This document shows positions 17,828-27,053 of a stretch of DNA of 34,324 bases, one piece after another. A program made the position numbers and the translations under genes. Below the pieces are notes generated by a model that saw only the letters and a list, made by a program, of their open reading frames with translations, made no database searches and was not told the DNA's origin. The stretch comes from a bacterium (GTDB taxonomy: Bacteria; Chloroflexota; Dormibacteria; Aeolococcales; Bog-877): NCBI GenBank assembly GCA_021801645.1, contig JAJYXT010000089.1:1-34324 (forward strand), in the 5' to 3' direction. Every line of letters begins with the position of its first letter. Positions within the stretch are counted from its first letter, which is position 1.

Positions 17828-17833
17828 AGGATA
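17828..17833 (-). promoter_or_regulatory. -10 box of selC
   Basis: TATCCT ends 6 nt before G1 of the mature tRNA-Sec. In the protein genes of this window that gap places +1 at the start codon, so here +1 would be G1 itself. No clear TTGACA is seen 17-18 nt upstream. Confidence 0.5.
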
Positions 17834-17917
17834 GCAGCGATCTCGCCGCGAAGAGATCCAGCTCCTGAGAGGTAGAGCGGCGCGCCGCAGAGCCCGCCCG
17901 GACGCCATGATGAGCAG

Positions 17918-19363
17918 GTGGCCGTCGACGGCTCGATACCCTCGCGGACCGAGGTCATCCGGGGGCTGACCCATCCACCCTGGCGCGACGGGCGATTCTG
18001 GGTGGTGCAGCTGCTGATCCTTGTGGTGGTCCTGGGCCAACTGACCCTCAACCTTGCCCGGAGCCAGCTCCCGCTGGGGATCCCTGTCTCGGTGCTCAGC
18101 GGGCTGATCGTGGTCCCAGTCGTCTACGCGGCACTCAGCTTCGGTCTCGGAGGAGCAGGCGCCACCGCTGCCTGGGGAGTCCTACTCATGGTCCCCAACC
18201 TGGTGCTGGCGCCGGGTGCAGAGTCAAGGTGGGTCAACGGGACGCTGCTCCTGCTCGCCGCGGCAGGGGCCATCGCCGTCGGACAGCGGGTGGATCGCGA
18301 GGTGGTGGCGCGGCTGCGCGCCGCCCAGGCGGTCCAGGCTCACAGCGCCGCCGAGGCGCGGTACCGCGCGCTCTTCGAGGCCAGCTCCGCCCCGACCCTG
18401 GTGGTGGGGGCCGACCAGCTGGTCCGAGAGGCGAACCCGGCGGCCGAGGAGCTGTTTGGACAGGGCGTCTCCGGGCGGCCGCTGGAGTCCCTGCTGGACC
18501 CGGCCGCCGCGCGGGGCCTGCTGGACCAGGTGCCCCCGAGGATGGTTTCGGTGGCCGACCCCCAGGGGGTCATCCGCTCGCTCCAGCCGCTCTCCACGCT
18601 GGTGACCGAGCGCGGTGGGGAGCCACTCCTCCAGGTGATCCTCCACGACCTCACGGAGGACCAGGAGCGGCAGCGCCGGACTGAGGCCTACGCCTCCCAG
18701 CTGCTCCGGGCCCAGGAGGAGGAGCGGCGCAAGATGGCCCAGGACCTGCACGACGAGCCCCTCCAGGCACTGATCTACCTGCTTCGCCGACTCGACTTCT
18801 TGACCGAGTCCGAGGGCCTCGCCGGCGAGGTTCGTGAGCACCTGGGGGCCTCTCGAAAGGTGCTGGCCACGGTGATCGACGAGCTCCGCCACATGGCGCA
18901 GGGACTGCGCCCGTCCGGGCTCGACGACCTCGGCCTGGGGCCGGCGCTGCGCCAGCTCACCCAGGAGTTCTCCGCACGCTCTGGGGTGGAGGCCGGGCTC
19001 CACCTGCGCGGACCGATCTCCGAGCTGGACCCGGAGCTGAGCACGACGGTCTTCCGCATCGTTCAGGAGGCGCTCAACAACGTGGAGCGCCACGCGGAGG
19101 CCCACGGTGCCGAGGTCAGTGTCGAGGTGCTGCCAGAGTCGGCACTGGTGCGGGTCCGTGACGACGGTCGGGGCTTCGACCCCAAGGCGGCCACCTACGG
19201 CCTGGGGATCCTGGGCATGGAGGAACGCGCCGAATTCCGAGGCGGCCGGTTGGAGATCCGCGGGGGACCGGGCCAGGGCACCGTGGTCACGGCCCGCCTT
19301 CCGCGTGGCGGTGGAGCGGGCCCGGCGGGCGAGAGCCCCCGGGACGGGCAGCCAATCTCCTAG
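17918..19363 (+). CDS. NarL-type sensor histidine kinase with PAS domain
   Basis: This 481-residue membrane kinase has about four N-terminal hydrophobic segments (residues 28-122) with almost no extracytoplasmic domain. A PAS-like sensor domain follows (about 145-250, RYRALFEASSAPTLVVGADQ). The HisKA_3 dimerisation helix has phospho-acceptor His278 in MAQDLHDEPLQAL, and an HATPase follows with NNVERHAEAH, DDGRGFDP and GLGILGMEERA. Such kinases normally pair with a LuxR-type response regulator; none is adjacent, so this is an orphan. The GTG start is uncertain: no strong ribosome-binding site or TANNNT box is placed well for it. Confidence 0.85.
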   Translation: MAVDGSIPSRTEVIRGLTHPPWRDGRFWVVQLLILVVVLGQLTLNLARSQLPLGIPVSVLSGLIVVPVVYAALSFGLGGAGATAAWGVLLMVPNLVLAPGAESRWVNGTLLLLAAAGAIAVGQRVDREVVARLRAAQAVQAHSAAEARYRALFEASSAPTLVVGADQLVREANPAAEELFGQGVSGRPLESLLDPAAARGLLDQVPPRMVSVADPQGVIRSLQPLSTLVTERGGEPLLQVILHDLTEDQERQRRTEAYASQLLRAQEEERRKMAQDLHDEPLQALIYLLRRLDFLTESEGLAGEVREHLGASRKVLATVIDELRHMAQGLRPSGLDDLGLGPALRQLTQEFSARSGVEAGLHLRGPISELDPELSTTVFRIVQEALNNVERHAEAHGAEVSVEVLPESALVRVRDDGRGFDPKAATYGLGILGMEERAEFRGGRLEIRGGPGQGTVVTARLPRGGGAGPAGESPRDGQPIS

Positions 19364-19400
19364 CCCAAGTACTCTGGGGCGCGGATCAATGGGAGGTGCG

Positions 19401-20786
19401 ATGGCGGGTCAGGACTGGGACGGTGACCGGGGACCGAGCTTCTGGCTCACTCAGGACGACTACCTCCCGGCCCCGCCGCTCGAGGGCCGGATCCCAGCGG
19501 ATGTCGCGGTGGTGGGTGGCGGCTTCACCGGCCTGTGGACCGCCATCGCTCTCAAGCAGCGCGATCCGCGGCTGGAGATATGCGTGCTGGAGCAGGAGGT
19601 GGTGGGCTACGGCGCCAGTGGGCGCAACGGCGGGTTCTGCGAGCCCAGCCTCACGCACGGGTACGCCAATGGTGTCCGTCACTTCCCCGACGAGATCGAG
19701 GAGTTGGAGAGGCTCGGCAGGGAGAACTACGAGGGCCTGCTGGACTTCGTGGCGCGCCACCGGATCTCCTGTGACCTGGAGCGCCCCGGGGTCCTGGAGC
19801 TGGCCACCACCCCCTGGCAGGTGGATGAGCTTCAGGAGGAGCTTCGGGAGCGCTCGCCGCGGCAGCCGGAGCTGCGGCTGCTGCACGGGGAGGCGGCGCG
19901 CGCCCGGCTGAACTCACCCCGGGTGCTGGCGGCGCTCTACGACCCTGTGCCGGCCCTGCTCAACCCGGCCCGGCTGGCCCGGGGCCTCCGCCGGGTGGCG
20001 GAGGAGCTGGGCGCCCGGGTTTGGGAACGCACCCCGGTCTTGCGGCTGCGGCCCGTTGCCGGAGGGGTCGAGGTGGTGACCCCACGGGGGGTGGCCTGGG
20101 CCCGGCGCGTGGTCCTGGCCACCAACGCCTACAGCGGCCGGCTTTTCCCGCGGCTGCGCACCCGGTTCGTGCCGGTGTACGACTACGTCCTGGTGTCCGA
20201 GCCGCTGAGCCGGGAGCAGCGCGAACGGATCGGCTGGGGGGGACGGGAGGGAGCCGCGGAGCACAGCAATCACTTCCACTACTTCCGGCTCACCGCGGAC
20301 GATCGGATCCTCTGGGGCGGCTACGACGCCATCTACCACTTCGGGGGGGCGGTGGGGCCGCAGTTCGACCACCGCCCCAAGACCTACACCCGCCTCTTGG
20401 AGCAGTTCCGGCAGATGTTCCCCGACCTCGGTGATCTGGCCTTCACCCACCGCTGGGGAGGGGCCATCGCCTCCACCTCCCGCTTTACCTGCACCTTCGG
20501 GTCGGCGCTGGGGGGGCGGGTGGTCTACGCGCTGGGCTACACCGGTCTGGGGGTGGCGGCGACCCGGTTCGCCGGCGGCGTGCTGGCAGCCCGTCTCTTG
20601 GAGCCCACCTCTCCCTTGCTGCGCTTGCGCCTGGTCCGCCAACCACCGTTCCCGTTCCCTCCCGAGCCGTTGCGCTGGCCGACCCTGGCCGCGGTCCAGG
20701 GGGCGATGTCCGCCGCCGACCGCACCGGGCGGCGGGGATTGCTCCTCGGCGCCCTCGACCGGCTCGGAATCGGCTTCGACTCCTGA
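19401..20786 (+). CDS. FAD-dependent oxidoreductase, DAO/glycine oxidase superfamily (amine oxidase-like)
   Basis: This 461-residue flavoenzyme has the dinucleotide-binding motif VAVVGGGFTGLWTAIAL near the N-terminus, followed by GYGASGRNGGF. That pattern is seen in gamma-glutamylputrescine oxidase (PuuB-like) and related amine oxidases. A mid-chain VVLATNAYSGRLFP and a C-terminal ALGYTGLGVAATRFAGG complete the FAD cradle. It probably oxidises an amine or amino acid and makes H2O2 and an aldehyde or imine; the substrate is unknown. The ATG is preceded by GGGAGGTG at close spacing; an in-frame ATG 12 nt upstream is the alternative. It ends 13 bp from the convergent GntR gene. Confidence 0.87.
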   Translation: MAGQDWDGDRGPSFWLTQDDYLPAPPLEGRIPADVAVVGGGFTGLWTAIALKQRDPRLEICVLEQEVVGYGASGRNGGFCEPSLTHGYANGVRHFPDEIEELERLGRENYEGLLDFVARHRISCDLERPGVLELATTPWQVDELQEELRERSPRQPELRLLHGEAARARLNSPRVLAALYDPVPALLNPARLARGLRRVAEELGARVWERTPVLRLRPVAGGVEVVTPRGVAWARRVVLATNAYSGRLFPRLRTRFVPVYDYVLVSEPLSREQRERIGWGGREGAAEHSNHFHYFRLTADDRILWGGYDAIYHFGGAVGPQFDHRPKTYTRLLEQFRQMFPDLGDLAFTHRWGGAIASTSRFTCTFGSALGGRVVYALGYTGLGVAATRFAGGVLAARLLEPTSPLLRLRLVRQPPFPFPPEPLRWPTLAAVQGAMSAADRTGRRGLLLGALDRLGIGFDS

Positions 20787-20799
20787 CTCCGCCAGCCGC

Positions 20800-21555
20800 T
20801 CAGCCTGGCTCCGCCGCCGCCTTGGAGATGAGGAAGTCTGGTGGCCGGCGCAGCCGGGGCCTGCCCGACTCGCGCTCCCAGATCACCTCGAGATAGGCGA
20901 GGTGCTCGTCCATCGCCAGATCTATCTCCTGGGGCTCGCCGGCGGCGATGGCCCGGAGGGTCCGCTCATGCATCTCGATCACCCTGCGAGGCTCGACCGG
21001 GGTCCGGAGCGCCATGTCCCGCGCGATCTCCACCCGGCGGAGGAGGGAACGCGTGAGGTCCACCACCACATGGTTGCGGGTCGCCCGGGCGATCGCCAGG
21101 TGGAACCGGGTGTCCAGGAGCCTGACCCGCTCCCGGTCGCCGGCGGCCGCCCGCTGACGCTCCAGGATCTCCGCCAGGGTCGCCAGGTCCTCCTCGGTGG
21201 CGTACATGCCGGCCAGCTGGGCCACCCTCGGCTCGAGCAGCCGCCTCGCCTCCAGGACCTGCGCCACCTCCCCGATGCGCAGTTCGGAACGCCGTTCCAG
21301 CACCCCCAGGGGGATCTTCTCCGAGACAACCGTGAGCGCTCCCTCACGGGGAGCCAGAACCCCGGCCTCGCGCAGGACGCGCAAGGCCTCCCTGAGCGTG
21401 GGTCTCGAGATCTCCATGGTGGTCGCGAGGATCCTCTCGGAGGGAAGGCGGTCACCGACGCCGAAGTCCCCGGCGCGAATCGCCTCGGCGATCTGGGAGA
21501 CAGCCTCCTCGAAGCTGCGCCTGGTGCGAACCGGTCCGATGGCGATGGCCTTCAT
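20800..21555 (-). CDS. FadR-type GntR transcription regulator
   Basis: The 251-residue regulator has an N-terminal winged helix (LPSERILATTMEISRPTLREALRVLREAGVL, residues about 37-70). An all-helical FCD effector domain follows, with DTRFHLAIARATRNH and the metal-binding histidine segment EMHERTLRAIAAG. FCD proteins usually repress adjacent catabolic genes until an organic acid or amino-acid-derived ligand binds. The second ATG is chosen because TACCCT ends 7 nt before it, the leaderless geometry; the longer version adds two residues. It is divergent from tyrosine phenol-lyase across a nested palindrome, the likely operator for both genes. Confidence 0.9.
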   Translation of the reverse strand: MKAIAIGPVRTRRSFEEAVSQIAEAIRAGDFGVGDRLPSERILATTMEISRPTLREALRVLREAGVLAPREGALTVVSEKIPLGVLERRSELRIGEVAQVLEARRLLEPRVAQLAGMYATEEDLATLAEILERQRAAAGDRERVRLLDTRFHLAIARATRNHVVVDLTRSLLRRVEIARDMALRTPVEPRRVIEMHERTLRAIAAGEPQEIDLAMDEHLAYLEVIWERESGRPRLRRPPDFLISKAAAEPG

Positions 21556-21588
21556 GCCCATGAGGGTACCCGGTCGGTGCTCAAAATG

Positions 21589-21626
21589 AGACCGCGTTGG
21601 TAAGGAAATATACCAAAATGCGGTCT
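21589..21626. promoter_or_regulatory. Nested inverted repeat between the GntR and tpl genes (operator candidate)
   Basis: The inner repeat TTGGTA/TACCAA flanks an 8-bp AT-rich spacer. An outer repeat AGACCGC/GCGGTCT encloses it, offset by 1 bp on the left and 3 bp on the right. The structure ends 2 bp before the TAGCAT -10 box of tpl, so a bound regulator would cover the -35 region. Dimeric GntR proteins bind such palindromes; the adjacent GntR gene is the obvious candidate. Confidence 0.65.
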
Positions 21627-21628
21627 GC

Positions 21629-23062
<1,434 letters not shown>

Positions 23063-23066
23063 ACGG

Positions 23067-23084
23067 GGAGGCCCCTCAGCCTCC
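23067..23084. terminator. Shared hairpin between convergent tpl and SnoaL-like genes
   Basis: GGAGGC and GCCTCC form a 6-bp stem with a 6-nt loop, starting 4 nt after the tpl stop and spanning the stop codon of the opposing gene. It could end transcription in both directions; no T tract follows. Confidence 0.4.
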
Positions 23085-23462
23085 GAGCTGGTTCCGCAGC
23101 GCGTCCATCTCGAAGTAGATCCGAGCCGCCAGAATCCGGTCGCCCGCGATGTCGTAGACGACGCAGAGGGGGACACTCACGGTTTTCATGGTGGCGGGAA
23201 TCCCCTCGAACTCGCCGACATGCCGACCCTCGAAATCGCCCTCGAAGACCGCCTGAGTATCGCCCACCACAAGACTCCGCCCACGGGCGGTGGCCTCGAA
23301 GGCGCGGTGGTAGAAGTACTCGAGGAGGGCGGCGACCTCCGCCTTCCCGCGCGCCACCCGGCCCGAGCCCATCACGGTGTACCGGACGTCATCGGCAAGG
23401 GCATCCAGCCCGTGGTCACCGAGGTATGCCTCGACCACTCTTCGCGTACTTTCAGTGGACAT
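23076..23462 (-). CDS. SnoaL-like / NTF2-fold protein
   Basis: The 128-residue cone-shaped-fold protein has SnoaL/NTF2 features: an N-terminal helix (TRRVVEAYLGD), a strand-rich core with GKAEVAALLEYFYHRAF, and a C-terminal YDIAGDRILAARIYFEMDALRNQLG, where IYFEMDALRNQLG is the usual family ending. Members include polyketide cyclases, isomerases and many unassigned proteins; a specific reaction cannot be given. The ATG is strongly supported by GGGGAGGTGAA directly upstream. Its promoter region has a TATGAT -10 box and a perfect short palindrome in the leader. Confidence 0.82.
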   Translation of the reverse strand: MSTESTRRVVEAYLGDHGLDALADDVRYTVMGSGRVARGKAEVAALLEYFYHRAFEATARGRSLVVGDTQAVFEGDFEGRHVGEFEGIPATMKTVSVPLCVVYDIAGDRILAARIYFEMDALRNQLGG

Positions 23463-23474
23463 TTCACCTCCCCT

Positions 23475-23491
23475 GAGGACCTGCGGTCCTC
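23475..23491. promoter_or_regulatory. Palindrome in the leader of the SnoaL-like gene
   Basis: GAGGACC and GGTCCTC form perfect 7-bp arms around a 3-bp spacer. It lies between the TATGAT -10 box and the ribosome-binding site, close to the expected transcription start. It could be an operator or a 5' stabilising hairpin. Confidence 0.45.
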
Positions 23492-23502
23492 CTGTCGCCG
23501 CG

Positions 23503-23508
23503 ATCATA
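23503..23508 (-). promoter_or_regulatory. -10 box of the SnoaL-like gene
   Basis: TATGAT on the minus strand lies about 40 nt before the start codon and leaves a leader with a clear Shine-Dalgarno sequence. It is near-consensus; no convincing -35 is visible. Confidence 0.5.
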
Positions 23509-23979
23509 GGCGCATTTCCGCCCGCCGGTGAGGGCGGGAAACAACCAGGGCTGACCGGCCTTGTGGGGCTTCCGTGGGCGGGCCGTCCCCTGCCGTCCGG
23601 AGCGGCCGAGGGTGGTCATCGCCGGTCGCGAGCCGTGCCGAGGAAGGTCCGAATTTCCCGGCGGAGCTGGCGGCCCGACCCTGGGGCAACCGGGAGACGC
23701 CGGTTGCTGGCCAGACGTCCCAAGGCGTACCGTCACGCGTGGCTATGCCTGTTATTTCGCCGTGTCCCCACCCGGGCGGAGCCAGCGGCCCGCTGGTGGG
23801 CGGCCGGCCATCGCGGCGCGCCAGGTGATGGCTACGGCCGAGGGATCCCGGAAGGCCGGCCCGAGGCCGCCTCAGGGGTGTAGGAACCGCCTGGGAGTCG
23901 GGCGTTGGGACGGCACCGGGCAGCGGCCGGTGTCCTGCCGGGCGCCCCGCGGGTGGTGGTCGTGAATTCGAGCGTTGCC
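23509..23979. other. 470-nt gene-free region with strong hairpins
   Basis: No open frame here looks like protein. I see several strong inverted repeats: CCCGCC/GGCGGG near 23520; GCAACCGG/CCGGTTGC (8 bp, 6-nt loop) at 23686-23707; and CCAGCG/CGCTGG near 23782. A GAGGAAGGTCCGAA string at 23639 slightly resembles an RNase P motif, but the rest does not fit. It may hold an unrecognised structured RNA or simply be spacer. Confidence 0.4.
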
Positions 23980-23985
23980 TATAAT
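23980..23985 (+). promoter_or_regulatory. Consensus -10 box of the hybrid kinase gene
   Basis: A perfect TATAAT ends 9 nt before the ATG with no Shine-Dalgarno sequence between, suggesting a leaderless or near-leaderless mRNA. The expected -35 position has no TTGACA. Confidence 0.6.
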
Positions 23986-23994
23986 CCCCAGCGG

Positions 23995-25656
23995 ATGGAC
24001 GACAAGGCGATGGTCGACCTGCTGGAGCGGGTTGGCAACCTGTTCACGTCCAGCCTCGACGTCAAGGTGAACATCGACTTCACCCTGAGGTCTCTCGCCC
24101 AGCTGGTGGCGTGCGACGCCTCCACGGTGTTCCTGCTGGACGAGGAGGAGTCGCAGCTCAGCGCCATGGCCACCTACCCCTACACCGAGCAGGTGGGGAG
24201 CGTGGCCGCCTTCGGCATCGGGGAGGGGATTGTGGGCTGGGCGGTTGCCGAGCGGAAGGCGGTCCGGGTGGACGACGCCACCCAGGACCCGCGCTTCAAG
24301 AGCCTCCCCAGTCCCAGCTCACCGCGCAGCGTGCTGGTCATGCCGCTCGAGTCCCCCAACCGGGTGATGGGTGCCCTCAGCCTGGGCCGGAAGCGGGTCA
24401 AGCCGTTCACCGATCTGGAGCAGGCACTGGTGCGCGTGATCGCCAACCAGGCCGCCATCAGTCTGGACAACGCCTCCCTGCACGCCTCTGCCCAGCGCCA
24501 GCTGCAGGAGATCGCCCTGCAGAAGCATGAGCTGGAGGTGGCCAACGCCCAGATCCAGGAGAACAGCCGACTCAAGAGTGAGTTCCTGGCCAACATGAGC
24601 CACGAGTTGCGCACCCCGCTCAACGCCATCCTCGGCTTCAGCGAGATCCTCAAGGACAACCTGGCGGGGAAGATGAGCGCCCAACAGCAGCAGGAATGCC
24701 TGGAGAACATCCACTCCAGCGGCCGCCATCTGCTGGGCCTGGTCAACGACGTGCTCGACCTCAGCAAGATCGAGGCCGGCCGGCTGGAGCTGCAGTACGA
24801 GGAGTTTCAGCTGGGGCCGGCCATAGGCGAGGTGCTCACCGTCGTGCGCCCGCTGGCGGAGCGGGCCCGGGTTTCCCTACAGGTGGAGGTCGACCACGAG
24901 GACTCCCTGGTGCGTGCCGACAAGGGCAAGTTCAAGCAGGTCCTCTACAACCTTCTGGCCAACGCCATCAAGTTCACCCCCGAGGGCGGATACGCCCTGG
25001 TCCGGGCCCGGACCAAGCCGCGGGCGGGGCAGCTGGTGCTGCAGGTCAAGGACAGCGGAATCGGCATCGATCCCCAGCACCACGAGGAGATCTTCAGCGA
25101 GTTCTTCCAGGTCCAGTCCTCTGCCGACCGCCCCTACGAGGGCACCGGGCTGGGGCTGGCCCTGGTCAAGAGGATGGTGGGGCTGCACGGAGGCACCATC
25201 AAGGTGGAGAGCCAGCTGGGAAAGGGCGCCACCTTCACGGTGACCCTGCCGCTGCACGGGCTGCGCCCCAACGGGCAGCTGCGGAACCGTATCCTGGTGA
25301 TCGAGGACAATCCGTCCAGCCTTGAGCTCTCCACCCTGGTGCTCCGGGGGCAGGGCTTCAAGGTGGACACCGCCATGGACGGCCAGGAGGGACTGCAGAA
25401 GGCCAAGGCCCATCCCTATGACCTCATCCTCATGGACATCCAGCTCCCGGGGATCGATGGGCTGACCGTCACCCGGCTGCTCAAGGCCGACCCCCGGACC
25501 TCCCAGACCCCGATAGTGGCGCTGAGCGCCCGAGCGATGCTGGGCGACGAGCGGGAGGCCATGGAGGCGGGCTGCTCTGGGTACATCACCAAGCCCATCG
25601 AGGTCAAGAGCTTCGTTAACACCGTAACCGAGTACCTGGAGGCATTGGGCGCATGA
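23995..25656 (+). CDS. GAF-domain hybrid histidine kinase with C-terminal receiver
   Basis: This 553-residue protein has no transmembrane segment, so it senses a cytoplasmic signal. Domains: GAF (about residues 20-165, with GIGEGIVGWAVAERKAVRVDD), a coiled-coil linker (165-195), HisKA with His203 in MSHELRTPLN, HATPase (NLLANAIKFTPEGG, DSGIGI, GTGLGLALVKRM), and a receiver domain with acceptor Asp481 in LILMDIQLPG and a late ITKPIEV lysine. The receiver probably relays or modulates phosphate transfer. The next gene, an OmpR-type regulator, overlaps by 4 nt and is the likely output. The ATG follows a perfect -10 box; a longer frame upstream is rejected. Confidence 0.92.
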   Translation: MDDKAMVDLLERVGNLFTSSLDVKVNIDFTLRSLAQLVACDASTVFLLDEEESQLSAMATYPYTEQVGSVAAFGIGEGIVGWAVAERKAVRVDDATQDPRFKSLPSPSSPRSVLVMPLESPNRVMGALSLGRKRVKPFTDLEQALVRVIANQAAISLDNASLHASAQRQLQEIALQKHELEVANAQIQENSRLKSEFLANMSHELRTPLNAILGFSEILKDNLAGKMSAQQQQECLENIHSSGRHLLGLVNDVLDLSKIEAGRLELQYEEFQLGPAIGEVLTVVRPLAERARVSLQVEVDHEDSLVRADKGKFKQVLYNLLANAIKFTPEGGYALVRARTKPRAGQLVLQVKDSGIGIDPQHHEEIFSEFFQVQSSADRPYEGTGLGLALVKRMVGLHGGTIKVESQLGKGATFTVTLPLHGLRPNGQLRNRILVIEDNPSSLELSTLVLRGQGFKVDTAMDGQEGLQKAKAHPYDLILMDIQLPGIDGLTVTRLLKADPRTSQTPIVALSARAMLGDEREAMEAGCSGYITKPIEVKSFVNTVTEYLEALGA

Positions 25657-26351
25657 GCGGCGGCAACAAGACCATCCTCATGGTTGAGGACGACCCCGCG
25701 ACCCGGGAGATCGTGAAGCTCGCCTGTGAGCCCCAGCACTACACGGTCCTGGAGGCCGCCACCGGCACCGAGGGATTGGAGCTGGTCCAGCAGAGCAATC
25801 CCGACCTGGTCCTGCTGGACATCAACCTGCCGGGGATGAGCGGGCTGGACGTCTGCCGCAAGCTCCGCAGCGACGGCCACAAGGTACCGATCATCATGCT
25901 CACCGCCAAGAGCGACACCATCGACGTGGTGGTGGGGCTGGAGCTGGGGGCCGACGACTACGTGGTCAAGCCCTTCGAGGTTCGCGAGCTGGTGGCCCGG
26001 ATCGGAGCGCACCTCCGGCGCTCGGACGCCGCCCCCCAGGAGCAGGCTCGGGAGCGGTTCGAGTTTCCCGGCCTCAGCATCGACCTGCGCCGCCGGCAGG
26101 TATACCGGGACGATCAGGAGGTCCCCCTCACCCTCACCGAGTTCAACCTGCTCGCCCTTCTGGCCAGCCGGCCGGGCCAGGTGATGAGCCGGGCCGAGCT
26201 CCTGCGCCGAGTCTGGGGGTATGAGGTCGAGATCGAGACCCGCACCGTGGACGCCCACGTGTACCGCCTGCGGCGCAAGATCGAGCCCAGCGCGGAGCAC
26301 CCGACCTACATCCACTCCGTGCCGGGGATCGGCTACCGCTTCGCCGGCTAG
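25653..26351 (+). CDS. OmpR/PhoB-family response regulator
   Basis: The 232-residue regulator has a receiver domain (residues 7-120; acidic pair Glu12-Asp13, acceptor Asp56 in LVLLDINLPG, Lys in VVKPFEVREL). A DNA-binding winged helix follows (about 135-232, LTLTEFNLLALLASRPGQVMSRAELLRRVWGY, TRTVDAHVYRLRRKIE, IHSVPGIGYRFAG). It overlaps the hybrid kinase in ATGA, so the two are coupled and very probably form one phosphorelay. Target promoters cannot be told from the window. Confidence 0.95.
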   Translation: MSGGNKTILMVEDDPATREIVKLACEPQHYTVLEAATGTEGLELVQQSNPDLVLLDINLPGMSGLDVCRKLRSDGHKVPIIMLTAKSDTIDVVVGLELGADDYVVKPFEVRELVARIGAHLRRSDAAPQEQARERFEFPGLSIDLRRRQVYRDDQEVPLTLTEFNLLALLASRPGQVMSRAELLRRVWGYEVEIETRTVDAHVYRLRRKIEPSAEHPTYIHSVPGIGYRFAG

Positions 26352-26385
26352 GCGAGGTCCCTCGCGGGGTAGCCCCTCCTCGGCG

Positions 26386-26859
26386 TCAGCCCACCGCCCG
26401 GCGCAGCAGCTCCTCCACCCGCGCCTCCTCCTCGGGGCCGAACTGCTTTATGGCGTAGGTGGTCGGCCACATCCCGCCGTCATCCAGCTTGGCTTTGTCG
26501 CTGAAGCCCAGGGTGGCGTACCGGGTCTTGAACTTGTGAGCGCTCTGGAAGAAGAGCAGGATCGCCCCCTCCTCGGCGTAGGCGGGCATGCCGTACCAGG
26601 TCCGGGGGGTGAGGTGAGGGGCCGTCGCCTTGACCAGGTCATGCAGCCGCTCGGCGATCGCCCGATCGGACTGTGGCAGTTCCGCGATCTTGGCCAGAAC
26701 CTCGCGCTCGCCGGCCGCCGGGTCAGACTGATTGATCCGCCGCTCGCGGGCGGCCTCTCGCATGGCAGCGCGCTCCTCGTCGGTGAAGGAATTCGTCCGT
26801 CCTCGGGCCTCGGTGGAGTCCCGCACACCCTTGCTGCTCGCCTTCTTGCCCTCGGCCAT
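26386..26859 (-). CDS. DUF1801 (YdhG-like) protein
   Basis: The 157-residue protein has a basic, disordered N-terminal tail (MAEGKKASSKG) and a helix rich in Arg/Glu (DEERAAMREAARERR). A DUF1801/YdhG-like fold follows with ATAPHLTPRTWYGMPAYAEEGAILLFFQSAHKFKTRY in two recognisable blocks. Proteins of this family are sometimes called iron chaperones by similarity to frataxin-like folds, but the function is unproven in this group. It is convergent with the response regulator, with 34 bp between stops. About 190 nt upstream, to 27053, contain no recognised element. Confidence 0.82.
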   Translation of the reverse strand: MAEGKKASSKGVRDSTEARGRTNSFTDEERAAMREAARERRINQSDPAAGEREVLAKIAELPQSDRAIAERLHDLVKATAPHLTPRTWYGMPAYAEEGAILLFFQSAHKFKTRYATLGFSDKAKLDDGGMWPTTYAIKQFGPEEEARVEELLRRAVG

Positions 26860-27053
26860 CGGATTCCTCCCCAGAGTGATCGACGAAGTGCGGCCGGGCG
26901 AGACCGACCATCCCGGTCGGCTGCTCGGCGTTCTGGCGGCTACGTTAGTGGAGCCACTGGCGGGCCGGACAGGGCGAGGAGACCCAGGGACGCGTGGTGC
27001 GATCGCCCCGTGAGCTGCCCGGGCGGATCAGGGGCGCTCGGCCAACCCGACGC

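Noticed and set aside
23630-23720. Possible RNase P RNA (GAGGAAGGTCCGAA string)
   Set aside because: The consensus GAGGAAAGTCCGG is not matched, and the other conserved blocks of RNase P RNA are not found in the following 300 nt.
23820-23870. Fluoride-riboswitch-like GGTGATGG
   Set aside because: The other conserved fluoride-riboswitch segments and pseudoknot partners are not present, and no fluoride exporter gene follows.
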